64,000 nt of DNA from NCBI GenBank assembly GCA_030077755.1, contig JAQJZZ010000006.1, forward strand, positions 115,087 to 179,086, given 5' to 3'. Positions 11,588 through 22,568 of this stretch are shown in pieces. This stretch comes from Filosporella fistucella (taxonomy: Eukaryota > Ascomycota > Leotiomycetes > Helotiales). The notes under the pieces are model-generated. The model was not told the DNA's origin. It made no database searches and saw nothing but the letters and a program-made list of their open reading frames with translations. Every line of letters begins with the position of its first letter. Within the stretch, counting starts at the first letter, position 1. Position numbers and translations under genes: made by a program.

Positions 11588-11989
11588 TCAATAACGTAGG
11601 AGGACTTTTTCAATGCTGTCTTTACCGTCCCGAAGATCTTGAATTGAAGTTTTGTCCATTCCCTCCTCTTTAACCGAATGCCAGTGGGAACAGTCGCCCT
11701 TTATTTTATTAAGTTTCTCCCATGTTTGAGCAGTCCAAACATAGCTCGGAATGCCATTCGGATTCGGATTTTCGCCTTTCAGATACCCAACGATTTCGTC
11801 GAGCTTGCAGGGTAAATTTCCCAAACCCACATCCGTCAGGTTGAACAGTTTTGAAGGAACCACGACTGGCATGCCGAAGTAGAATTGGATGATATTATTG
11901 TTCTCAGGATGTTTCAAGGTCCTCGTATCATCCTTCATATATATTGGTTGAGGAGGAGGATTCTTAGAGGGGATCACGTAGCCGACCAT
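11588..11989 (-). CDS. Small orphan protein
   Basis: Uninterrupted frame of 133 residues starting MVGYVIPSKNPPP. Composition is balanced (charged, aromatic and glycine/proline residues), with LFNLTDVGLGNLPCKLDEIV and SYVWTAQTWEKLNKIKGDC as the most structured-looking parts. No signal peptide, membrane segment or known motif was recognised. It is called because its composition looks coding, but it could still be chance. Confidence 0.4.
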   Translation of the reverse strand: MVGYVIPSKNPPPQPIYMKDDTRTLKHPENNNIIQFYFGMPVVVPSKLFNLTDVGLGNLPCKLDEIVGYLKGENPNPNGIPSYVWTAQTWEKLNKIKGDCSHWHSVKEEGMDKTSIQDLRDGKDSIEKVLLRY

Positions 11990-13164
11990 GGTGGCTTTAA
12001 GGTATCAGTATCGATTCCAAATGTTCGCTCTAGACATTACTGTAGTATGAATTGCCTCTCGGGCCTTGGTATTTGGTCGTTTTGATATTTACTGTAGATC
12101 AAAAGTGTCGTGTGAGAGGAAGTCAGGTTAGAGAGGGCTTCCAGGTGGATGCCTTTAATCTTAAGTAGATACCCTCCTCACCGACAAAATGCAGGCTTTC
12201 TAGAAATTCATTGCGAGAAATTCAATACGAGGAGATGTAGGAAAAGGCGCTGGCACTTCACTATAACCGGGCATTTGGACGGGCATTTGGACAGGCAATT
12301 GCAGCATGCCACGTCAAATTTACCTATTTGAATTGATGGCACAAGCGTTGGCAGATGATGCCTGGAAGCTCGTTGCATAAAATTACGCCCTAAATGCAGC
12401 TAACACTGGTAAGATACAGGGAGGTTCTGCAACTTCTGGAATTGGTTCTATTGAAATCCCTCGGCGAAGTTTAATCCAGCAAGATTGATGTTACTATATT
12501 TCTGTTCCAAAATTCTGTATATCTACAGCTTTATTGAAGACATTCGAAGATCTAGAATCTTTTGATAGATATTTTCAATAGAAACAACTTTCAGAAGAGA
12601 ATGATATCTGTCATAGCATCGCAGAAAGCACGCGATAGGGTCCCGAGGCGGTCTGAGAGAATTTGACCGCTCACCGTCACCGGGCGTCTTGAGGGTTTGA
12701 TTTGGAGAATTCTCCAGGATTCATCAGCCACAGGGTATGGAGGTGGTTACGGAAGGGCCACCTGAGCTGGGCGTAGCATGAGCTTCCGGGGGCCGAAACA
12801 GGGCGACGGTGAAATGTTGAGCACTTACTCGGCGTCAATTCTTCCTCGCACAACACGGGATGGAGGCATTTTGGTTCTTTCAAACATAATCTAAGCCGTG
12901 CCCAGTTGACATTCTCTCCCCCTAGCAATGATAAGTACAACCAAGAACCCGTCCATCAGGTATGAACCCCCATCGTCCCTCTGCCTAGCCTGGGTTTTGT
13001 CTCTGACGATTCAACGCTGGAGTATCATTTTCACCGCACAGTTGCTAGGAGAGACATCCACCTGCAAGCAAATCCCACCGCGCGACCAACCCCCCTACAA
13101 TATTCGACAGCTTACACAATCAACACGTTTCAGAAAAGATATGAGGTCGGTTGTACAGTTGTCA
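11990..13164. other. Intergenic, no supported gene
   Basis: Scattered short frames only; 12928-13287 (plus) lies antisense to the better-supported minus-strand gene that follows. A GGGCATTTGGAC direct duplication occurs near 12269-12292. No RNA genes or element ends were recognised. Confidence 0.4.
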
Positions 13165-14001
13165 TTAATGAAACGCAGGGAATCTTTGGACAGAAAAGGA
13201 GTCGGCACAGGCATAGCGATACTTTCTTCTAAGTTGCCGACAAAATCTGTTTGGATCTCGTGCCCGAGAGCGCTCCATTGTCTTTAACTGCCTTTTCGCA
13301 TCTCCCAACGCCATCCAGCCTTTTATATCGTCATGCAAAGCTTGCAAGGCATTTGACGATTCCATACAGGAGAGTGCCACTAGAATCCCCCATCTCAAGT
13401 CTTCAAACTCCATGTCGTTAAAGTCATCAGTCATCGAGAGTGTACCCTGATCCCAATATGACCAGAGTACCAATTGCTTCACAGCCAAATCCGAATATAA
13501 GAAATCAAGTTGTTTCTTGATTGATTTGTTCGCCAAAACCGATAAAGTGCGTTTGAATGATTCGTAATTAGATGAGTTAAACTTCAGAGACCCCCTACTG
13601 CATTCGCTGATCTCTATGAAACTTAACCATGGTTAGACAATACATCAAACAGTCATACGATCTTACTAGATATGCTTATCCCTTGGATACATAATTCGAG
13701 AATCCATTCGTCTTCCCAGTAGTATGCTCACCAGAGCACCCTCGAGCCCTGCTGGCGACGTATTATCTATGACGAGTATCTTATCGTCCAAACTCGTCAG
13801 ATTAGCAAACAATTCGTTCTCCCGCTTATGTGGTGACAATTCGTTCTCCTGCTCATGTAGTGACAGCTCGACAATCCATATGCGGCACGTCACGGTGTCG
13901 CCTATGGTTATGGCAGAATCGTCTCCCAACGATAAGCCGCTATCGATAGTATCTACAGACCCAGGTTGGAAGCTTTCGACGAAATGATGTGTGTGTGCCA
14001 T
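13165..14001 (-). CDS. Two-exon orphan, soluble helical protein
   Basis: Exon 1 is 14001-13667, starting MAHTHHFVESFQPGS; exon 2 is 13606-13165. The 60-nt intron has a GTAAGA donor and a CTAACC branch; the in-phase acceptor is the third AG, since the first AG would create a stop. The model gives 258 residues. Exon 2 continues NYESFKRTLSVLANKSIKKQ and then LDFLYSDLAVKQLVLWSYWD, a regular helical pattern, with an acidic FNDMEFEDLRW segment. A possible 5'-UTR intron lies just upstream (GTAAGT at about 14054-14059). No family was recognised. The acceptor choice is the weakest point of the model. Confidence 0.5.
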
Positions 14002-14292
14002 GGTGAGTTTTCTTGAAAAGGGGATGAAGACAGCTGGTTCGACATGATATCACTTACGTGTGGCATCATCGTCGTCTGCGTGGGACGCTTGTTGGCAGCG
14101 AAGACCCAGGCATGTCCCATGTGATGCAATCCGCAATGTCGAGCGGGTTTGCTCTGCTTATTGCAGCCTTTGGCAATTAGGCCATTTTCTTCTTCATGTT
14201 CCGCCTCTGTTCTCTCATTGATAGGGTGATTGGTAGGGTGTGGATTTAAAATTTTATAAGTCATCCTAAGCGCCACCCGCTTCATATACAGT

Positions 14293-14431
14293 ACTCGAGC
14301 TCCAATGCAGGGGCTATTGGAGCGAGCTCGTCCAGGTGCGGGCCAACGTCTCCAGCGTAGGGGTCAGTGGAGCTACTCGAGCTCCAATGCAGGGGCTATT
14401 GGAGCGGGCTAGCCCGAATGCGGGTTGAACG
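14293..14431. repeat. Direct repeats carrying imperfect palindromes
   Basis: Two copies, 14293-14348 and 14376-14431, 82 bases apart, share CGAGCTCCAATGCAGGGGCT and continue TATTGGAGCG, then a diverged GCTCGTCC/GCTAGCCC...GCGGG...AACG tail. Each begins with GCTCCAAT and ends ATTGGAGC, so each can form a hairpin. A third, diverged hairpin unit sits between them at 14349-14373 (TCTCCAGCGTAGGGGTCAGT...). Confidence 0.75.
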
Positions 14432-15283
14432 TTTCCTGCAAAGAGGGTGGAGCTCAGATAAATATCTATGGTCTACAGGATTCTGTGAACTGGCATTCAG
14501 AGACACGCTATTGCCTCCATATCTGCAATATTCTTGGGAGGGGCTGGGTGTGAAGGACGGGACCAAAAATCAAAAAGTTGTAAAATGCCGAAGGATGAAC
14601 GGTAACATTTTTCGCACTCTGTATGGTATTTGCTGTAATGATAAATATCAAAATGTATTCTCCGAATGTCAGGTATTGTATCCGGAATCACTCGTGCCTC
14701 CGCTTCCGTCCTTCTTGCCCCATTGGGTTGTCCTCTCTTTCCTGGTCCTCCTTCTCTTTCACTTTTTTCTCTCTTCCGATGTCTATCCTTCTCAAGGCAT
14801 GGCTCACACCGTCCCCTTACAAGCTCATCCACTGTTTCCTTTCATTGCGGGAACAGAACACGCCCCTTGTTCTGGATGCAGGTCTTCAGTGGACAGGGTA
14901 TCTAAGTAACGTGTGTTCAAAAACGTGATCTAGAAAGCAAAACCTTGTGGCCACTCTCCAATCATCTCGACACAATAGTTACGCCCTCATCGGAAGAACA
15001 TACAACGCCCTCGCCTCAGGAAGCGGGTAGAGTATAACCCCATCGAAGTCTCATCTCGAAATCAATAGCCCACGATTTGCAGCACGTCTCAAATACTACA
15101 TCTGCCATTGCTCCTTCTTTCCACCCAGTCTTCAACTCACCAGGCAACTCTCTGTTGTCGGAAATAACTCCTGCTCTGACCTTCTCAGGAAATACACTCC
15201 AGGACTCTCTCACACCTGTCCAATCGCCAAGCATGTACACATTTCCATACTGACCGCTAGAAAGGACATAGTCGCCACAGTGG
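14432..15283. other. Intergenic, no supported gene
   Basis: Overlapping frames on both strands (14367-14909 plus, 14497-14832 minus, 15016-15324 minus) without recognisable motifs. The minus frame 15016-15324 overlaps the start of the next plus-strand candidate, so both cannot be right as drawn. Confidence 0.35.
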
Positions 15284-15799
15284 TTGTCTTCATGTGAACA
15301 TACAGATCGCTTCAACAAGTTCATCTTTCAAGAACTTCACATGGGTGAGACCCGTGCAATGGTAAGCATTGCTGCCTTAGCAGTTAATTCTAAGCTAAAT
15401 GCCAGAAGTGATTTAGTCATCCTACTTCCATTCAAAACCCTCATCGTGTTCGAAAGGTACCCCACACGTCCTTATGCAGGCTGCCACACGAAAGCCTTTG
15501 AAGAAGCTGCCACAGCTCTTTTGAATCGTGAGATTAAGGGAGACGATGGACGACTCAAGGACAATGAAGAGAACAATATAAGGCAGATGATTTTCTTCTG
15601 TCAATGCGACGATACGGATACTTCCAAAGATATTTGTGGAGAATGCAACCATAGAATATCCAAGGAATATCATCGCGGGGAATTATTTGAAAAGCCTGGA
15701 GTGGAGAGATATGGGGCAGAAGAATGCAAGGGACACGACGGCTCACCTCCTAGAAGTGACTTTGATGGATTCAATTGGGAACGATCAATGCATGATTGA
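15284..15799 (+). CDS. Weak candidate gene, acidic orphan
   Basis: A 171-codon frame whose second half is rich in charged residues (GDDGRLKDNEENNIRQ) and contains a CQCDD...DICGEC cysteine cluster. This half looks more like real protein than the hydrophobic antisense frames 15422-15673 and 15555-15746. The start is uncertain and upstream or downstream exons are likely. No family was recognised. Confidence 0.3.
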   Translation: MSSCEHTDRFNKFIFQELHMGETRAMVSIAALAVNSKLNARSDLVILLPFKTLIVFERYPTRPYAGCHTKAFEEAATALLNREIKGDDGRLKDNEENNIRQMIFFCQCDDTDTSKDICGECNHRISKEYHRGELFEKPGVERYGAEECKGHDGSPPRSDFDGFNWERSMHD

Positions 15800-18587
15800 T
15801 ATCGTAGTTCGCGCTTATAGGGGAGCTTATATATGCCATTGATAGATTCAATACTTCCAATACCGGTGACAAGAAAGCCTGCGTAAGCTTTTGACCCTCT
15901 TTTGACGTCCTTCTATTAAACGATGTCAGTTGTGTTGAAGTCTATAGTCGCGTTGTAATTGAGAAGGGAGAGTTGGACTTTATCTGATGTCGAAGTGGAA
16001 GGATACAGTGCAGAGGTGGGCATACCAGAGAATTGTACAGATACATGGGAAGGAAAGCAACCACTCTTATTCCAAATCTATTCTCCACAACTATGGTAAC
16101 CACTCCCATTTATCAGTTACCCCCGATTCAAGTTCTCCTGATTTGTTCGATCCCTTGTTTTCCTGGCCCCATTCGGGCCATTCTGTTTGTGGTTGCACAA
16201 GTCCCCCGCGTTTATCACGTTCCTTTAGTGAATTATGAGGAAAGTTTTTATTTGATATGGATTCGTCATCTGCTTGATTCCATGTATCTTCCCATGTACA
16301 TGCCCATGTAGTGTCCCATATAGATGAAATAAGGAGATCGACCGAAGGCGGATTTAGACCTTGGTCTTGTTCTCCGTCATCCTCTGGAACAATTTGAGCT
16401 TGTGTCAAAGAGGGAGAGATTTCGACGCCCAGAGGAACTCTGCGATTATTTCCTGTCAATATGTTGCTATGAATAGGGAAGTAGTCGTCACGTACGTAAC
16501 TTTCTGATGGATGCGATTGGGCGCGGGCGCCTTCTGGCAACTATTTCTTTGATGGAACCAAATCCGAACATGCCCATAGCGGCAGAAGGGCACAAGGGTA
16601 ATATCAATTTTATTAAGAGATTACAAGCTTCTAAATGTTTGTGATTTTCGCCTTGCCCTTCCCGTTACTACTTTGTCTCGTATCCTTTGAACGTGTCATC
16701 CATGGCTGCTTTGCTGGAGTACGACAGTCGCCTACACGGGTAAGTGACGTATCCAAGTAGTGGAAGATTCTTTTAATTACCACATCTTTCATCAAGTCTG
16801 AATTCAATAGCCACAACCGACGGAGGGCACCTCTTATGAGTCGTTTCGTAATTTGTACACCATGCGCGAACCGTGTATCTTACATGCCCGCAGCGCAATT
16901 CAACCTGAGTATAATCGCACATTCTCGATTATTTAATTGGAGATGTAAAGATTGGGGGTGGTGATTTTGGATTGGAGCAAAGAATGATTTTCTTTTCGAA
17001 GCGAGGGCGAGTGCGTCTGAAAAATAAATGAACCTGGATTGAGGGCGAGTGCGCTTGATAATGATCTCCTCCTGGAAAAGAAACGTGATTGATTCAGAAA
17101 GTTTAAGCGAGGGCAGCCAGATTAAAGTTGACGGCAAGGACCCGTGTAAATGGACCGGTGGTTGCTGTTTCGAGGCACAGAGGTTTCCCATTCAACAGAG
17201 CTCCGAGTTGGCACCCAAATGTTCGCATGTCCCGAGCTCAGCTTCCGTTGCTCGAATCAAACTTTCGCGGGCAGATTGAGTTCGGTCGAGTCTATTTGTC
17301 TATTTCGAAGCGATGTCATTAAAAATAGTTCAAGTAGTTGTTCTACCTCGTCTGGCTGGGCAGCAGCATTCTCTGGATTTAGTTTGACATGAAGGCTAAC
17401 GGCGCAGTACACTGCTCCAGCGCACCGTGAAGGGACGGCCTCCAGGTACAGTATATTATTGGCCAGACCTAGCTCAGCCAGGCTCACTACTCTTGCCCAA
17501 AGCAGCAGCAATGCCATCAGTGTCATGAAAATTGGTAGCAGCCAAATCGGATGATGGAAATCGGGAAATCTCCGATTAACAGCCCCTCATACAAGTAGCA
17601 GTAAACCTTGCCAACCCTTGTTGGGGTTATGCACGGACGTGCCGGAACAAAGTCGAATTGCCAGGATGCCCGTTCGACAAGGTCTTCACCATCCCCACGT
17701 CTTCGCAAGGGTGATCGTGCCGCCCCGGTGTGTTAGTAGAAGAGTTATTAGCTCACCCAATACAGACTCCCCTGATCTGTATTCGCGTACGTCCGTACCT
17801 CAATGTGGATTCGCATGCACTCTTTTCAAATCCATGCACAAATATGCCAGACAAAAGAACTTCTGATTTGGTCTAGCAGTTACAGAAACAAATCGTTACA
17901 CCAATCCCCAAGACGTCTGTCTATCCCGGTATTCGTCCGTCCGTCTCGTGGGACATATGTCCGCGAAGGAGCTCAGATCGTTCGCCGAAAGCCCTGGCAG
18001 CCCCCATGATGTGAGCGCTTACGTCTTGATGTTCCTACAGCATTTTCAGGACGAAATACAGTGTTCAGAGATCCTCGTCTTGCAGCGATGCATGGGTGCT
18101 CACCCCGTTGGGTCGCAGGTAACCCTGCGGTCGAGACTGATGGATCTTGCATTGATGAGATTTGTGGAAGCTTGCTCAGTTTTCAGAGCAAAAGTTGACG
18201 TGTCAGATTTCCAGCATGGCGGTCAACCCTAGAAAGTCTGCTTGCAAAGTTTAGCGTTCTCTAAAGACCATTCCGAATTGTAAGTTAGGGGTTCGGCGAG
18301 GGAGGAATACCAGGAGACTTTAGAACTTCATTAATGTGTTGAATCTTGCATGAACAATCAGGACGGGATTATTTACGCTTGTGAGAGTGGCATGGCTTAT
18401 TAGTTCATCATGTGAAGGGGACTATCCCCCTCTTCGGGTGGTGTCATCTGGTCATTTTCTTTTTCTCGGACCATATCAGGGCCCACATATTCCATTGCCT
18501 ACTAGAAAGATTGGTATATTAAGACAATCTGCATACGCCCAAATTCGCACGATTCGCATTTCCTACAGTCTGCCGTATTCTTCCAAG
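15800..18587. other. Intergenic, only weak frames
   Basis: No gene is called. The minus frame 16091-16540 is acidic but contains no internal ATG. The minus frame 17257-17526 starts with a hydrophobic MTLMALLLLWARVVS segment but has no further support. The plus frame 17948-18232 is unremarkable. About 2.8 kb here has no confident content. Confidence 0.35.
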
Positions 18588-19509
18588 ATGTCGATCGTGG
18601 CCATACAGATCGTGAGGTATATTGTTATGTTACTTATGCAGCTTGTCAACTTGGCAAGAGTCATATTTCAGTGGATGAATCCCAGGGGCCAATCTTCCAT
18701 ATACTTCTGGAGCCAGGCATGCGTTATTCCTCTATTCGCTGGTGTACAAGTAACTCTCCTGGCTTTGGGTCAGAGTCTCAATAGTGACCATATGATTTGC
18801 ATCTCACAAATCATTTCAGTTGTCCAAAGCTTTACACTCGAGGTATGCTACGCTGGAGAAGCGTTATCAGATATTGACAAAAAATAGGCTTCCCACGTCG
18901 ATAGAGTCTGCTTCGGTAGCGTCCGATCAGAGGGTGGAGCGGTCCATGTAAAAAGAGAGGTGGACAAGCTGGCTCTCTTTCTCCACATGGTTTGCTGTAT
19001 TTTGATACTGGGATGCATGAGTGCCTCAGCAATCTGGCTCATATTCAACAACGACGAAAACGACAACGATAAAAACGACCTTACTTGGACATTGGTAGTG
19101 GTAGGCGTGATATTGACACAATTATTTTCGTGTGGCTTCATTGTCTATATTTTTATCCGGTTACACCTGCCGCCAAACAAGAAGAGACCATGGTATTATA
19201 TAACATGCTTCAAGTGTATTCTAGCTGTGGTATCTCTTGTACCTCTCCGGTTATGGGCACCCAAAAATACCTTTTTTCTATTGGTACGTTACATCTATCT
19301 GTAAGATTTGAAGACTGAAAAATATTTGCTAGGGTGTCCAAATCGCCTCGTTATTGCTGTGTTCGTCAACGGTTTGTTTGGTCTTCCGGAAAATGCGGAC
19401 TCAAAAAAAGGTTAGCGCCAATCTTAGAAGGTCTGGGTTTATAATGAATGGAGGAGTGGATAGGAAAGACTCCGAGGAGGATGAAGCAGAGTATATGTTC
19501 ACATTCTAG
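18588..19509 (+). CDS. Polytopic membrane protein, orphan
   Basis: Three exons (18588-18842, 18888-19283, 19333-19509; introns 45 and 49 nt, both phase 0) give 275 residues. About six to seven hydrophobic spans can be seen: IQIVRYIVMLLMQLVNLARV, the stretch ending VTLLALGQSL, a weaker one at ICISQIISVVQSFTL, LALFLHMVCCILILG, LTWTLVVVGVILTQLF, YYITCFKCILAVVSLV, and the last across the second intron (TFFLL|GVQIASLLLC). An Asp/Asn-rich loop (NNDENDNDKND) lies between two spans and the C-terminal tail is acidic (KDSEEDEAEYM). The layout resembles small fungal seven-span proteins, but no family motif was recognised. An integral membrane location is well supported; the function is unknown. Confidence 0.7.
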
Positions 19510-20196
19510 GGGTTGGAGCGTTTATGAAATCAATTTCTCAACTAAAGAGGATATCATCGAGGCAGTCCATGAAAGAAATCCCCTCCCCACCTTTCCAATC
19601 CTCCTGTGACACCTAGTATGATCCTGATTCAATTTCCTGAGCACCTTTCGCCTAGGTGCGAGCATCACTGAGAGAGTACTCCAGAGCCCTGGGTCAGAAC
19701 AGGTATATGATATAATATCTCCACAACTGTTCTTGTATTACACGCCGAGGTTTTGCGCATTCAATCCGCGATTTAGGCAGTGGGAGGCCCCGAGGAATGT
19801 CGCTTTCATTTTTGCGTGTGATATATGTTTGCATAGCTTTCATCATAGGCTCATAGGTAATGGCCAGTATTATGGCGAAATCTCTCGTCTATGAGGTACT
19901 ACTTATTTGTTCAGAGGCTTCAGACATAATATCTGCGAGTACCAAACTGCAGAGAAGGATTCTTAGAACAAACAAGTAAAGTCTTCATCTAAGATAAGTC
20001 CTAGTCTATGAAGCACTTTTCCCACCGTCAAAATACCTAGACAGCTTTTACATTCTTATCTCCAAGAATCTCGAACGTACTGGACTTCAACTTCTGACAA
20101 CATGGACACGAAAAACAGGGGGCCCTTAGCAATGACATCCAACTCTATATTCACGCCAATAAATGAAACGCTCAGTGGAAAAGGATGATATATTTA
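19510..20196. other. Intergenic, no supported gene
   Basis: Lies between two converging genes (membrane protein and FPGS). No frame longer than 60 codons and no repeats were noticed. Confidence 0.5.
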
Positions 20197-21820
20197 CTAG
20201 CATGGTTGGTTTATCGCATCATCAGACTCTAAGAGACAGAGCGCACCGCTGACTAGATGAAGACTCCCTGTCACTAATGCTTGCATGCCATTGTTCTGAT
20301 CACCGATTTCCCTCGCCCAATCTAGAGCACCCTCAATTGTTCGTTCGCATGATACCTTAGCCTTAGGATCAAGGACCCCCCAAGTCTCGGCATAACGCTC
20401 TAGGACCCCTTGCGAGAAGCGTTTCTTCAGATTTCGGTCTACAAGAGGAATTAGCTCGCGTTCTATCCTTTAGTATATCAGTGAATACCAATCCTAGCTT
20501 GGCCATCTCGCCTTTCATCATATGTGGTTAAAATAACGTATTGCATCTGAATTTTATGATCTTGTAGAGATTCTGCAATGCTACGCAGAAGTGCTGTGCC
20601 ATCTCGGGTTGAAAAGTGACTAAATATAAGAATACGCGTGAAAGTGACAGTATCACTAGAGAAGGTTAATATGCAGTCTACATTTTACGGACTAGACATC
20701 ATGACTTACCTTTGCTTCTCCGTGGCCGTTTCAGCGAACCACTCCACAGCATATCGCAAGCTTAATTCATTATGCGCTCCATCAAGAAACCATTGACAAT
20801 TCTGCTCGTTGATTTGTTGATACCGCCCTGGCCAGGAAAATTGCTCGATACCACGAGTAATATCATCTTCCATGCTACTTTGCCCTCTAGGTGCCTTTAA
20901 AGGTAGCCAAGCGCGGACTACTGCGAGAGCCAGGGAGCAGTTTATTCTCTGAACTTTGGGCTTTAGCGCCGCCACGTTGGTCGGAAGCGCAGAATCAACG
21001 TCAACAATTTCCAGCACAACTCCTTTCTCAGCTGCTCGCTGTTCAAGGACCGTAGCAGCCTCTGGTTCCTGAAGAGTTGAGAAGGCTTGACTTCCTGGCT
21101 TGAAGATCCCTCCCTTGTGCCAGGCAATTCTCTGAATTGTTGGGCCGAGCAGATTGACATGATCCCTTGCAATTGTTGTAACGGCTGTCGCAAGCGGCGT
21201 CCTTATAACATTCGTTGCATCAAATTCTCCACCAAGGTGAGTCTCATAAATTGCCACATCCACCTTTTCCTCAATAAAGACATGGAATGAGAGGAGAGCC
21301 AAGAGCTGGAGGTACCGGGGAATATCCAAGGTCGGAGTGGCGTGACCCGGCAACTTATCCCAGATTTCGAAAAATCGTATCGTAAATTGCTCTCTCGATA
21401 TCGGCACGCCGTTGATGCGAATCCTCTCACGTATGTTTCTCATATGTGGCGATGTATAGAGCCCGATCTTTCGTGGGTATCCAGTGCGGTTCCCGTGCGC
21501 GTTGAGGAACGACGCCGCGAATGCACAGGTGCTACCCTTTCCATTCGTCCCTGCGACGTGTATAGCATTTAGATCGTTCAGATGTTCACCCTGTTGTTAT
21601 ATTCAGCAACCTCTTTAGGCCATTGAGGAATGTAAGCCTGTACTGAGTGACCAAGTAGTTCCAGCCATTTAACCATGTCATCGGAGCCCCGCATCTCGTC
21701 CAAGTTGGGCTTCGGTGACGCTTTCCTGCTATTCAAGCAGCGTATGGCTTCCTATATTCGGTAAGTATACCAAGGAGAGATATCCTCTATTGGTTTTCTG
21801 ACCTCGTAGCTTCTCTCCAT
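20197..21820 (-). CDS. Folylpolyglutamate synthase
   Basis: Five exons (21820-21803, 21751-21644, 21590-20710, 20655-20489, 20438-20197) join in phase to 471 residues, near the ~490-500 of fungal FPGS. Diagnostic blocks: MERSYE|EAIRCLNS at the N-terminus; WLELLGHS|GEHLNDLNAIHVAG across intron 2; P-loop GTNGKGST; GLYTSPH; RERIRINGVPIS; LGGEFDATNV; AWHKGGIFKPG; FSWPGR; FLDGAHN; RILIFSHFSTRDG; and the C-terminal VTGSLHLVSGAL. The enzyme adds glutamates to folates with ATP, retaining them in cytosol and mitochondria. The first exon encodes six residues and its donor (GTCAGA) is weak. No mitochondrial presequence is evident with this start. Everything indicates an intact housekeeping gene. Confidence 0.95.
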
Positions 21821-22568
21821 TTTCGTTGCTTTTCGCGATACGAGTGTGAGGACTGCGACCTTTGAAAACCGCCGCTGCTTATATAATGCTTTCCTACATC
21901 GCTTGAAGATTCGCCAGAATTCCCCGGATTACCATCTGGCAAGCCGGCAAGGATTTAACAATGGGACATGGCAACACACTCAGGTAACCAAAAGGCAAAA
22001 GCTATAAACTTAACTAGCCGAACTTAACTATCTGGAGATGTCCAACCCACTCTAGTGGGTAACATGCATTGAAGACGTCCTTTCAGGCGTCGAAATAAAT
22101 GGCCCATGTCTTGGCATTTCGCACCCTCACAAAACGGAGCCTATTTGGCTTATTTTGCCATAACCTCAACGCAATTATTATTGCGAAGCATCAGGGACTT
22201 CTATTAAGTCAATTGCTGAAAAATTGTAATAGGCTTTTCAAATTATCAAAATACCATGGTGGTGGTTTATTACGAATTGTTTGAATGTTCTCGCTGTCGC
22301 CAACATCGGCCACTCATTTCGACCCTGGGGAGGACGTCCAAGTCGGCCACGCGGTTGACCTGAGGTACAGTACAGTACAGTACAGTAAAGTCCTTATCGA
22401 TAACTGCACCTTATCTTTGACATTGGAGCGGCGAAAGTTCAAGCCCAATCACGTGATTTATGATAAGAAGTGGAAGGATTGTAACGGTTCGCATTCTGCC
22501 GCGTGTTCTGTCATTTACTCCATGATCTGCCTCGCAGCAATTCTGCAGCCTCGCAGCAATCTCATTCC
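21821..22568. other. Divergent intergenic region between FPGS and the TPR-like gene
   Basis: Presumably holds both promoters. It contains a TACAG microsatellite (22366-22385) and CACGTGAT at about 22450, an E-box-like hexamer. No gene was supported. Confidence 0.45.
22366..22385. repeat. TACAG pentanucleotide microsatellite, 4 copies
   Basis: Four perfect tandem TACAG units in the promoter-proximal region of the following gene. Confidence 0.9.

Noticed and set aside
14367..14909. 180-codon plus-strand frame with a hydrophobic stretch
   Set aside because: Starts within the hairpin repeats, overlaps three other frames on both strands, and the hydrophobic part comes from a TTTCTCTTC-rich low-complexity run.
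16091..16540. 149-codon acidic minus-strand frame
   Set aside because: It begins at a non-ATG codon, has no internal methionine and contains a repeat-like TWACTWEDTW string from ACATGG repeats; no spliced start could be supported.
17257..17526. Minus-strand frame with a hydrophobic N-terminus resembling a signal anchor
   Set aside because: No cleavage-site context, no neighbouring exons and no family; could be real but not supportable.
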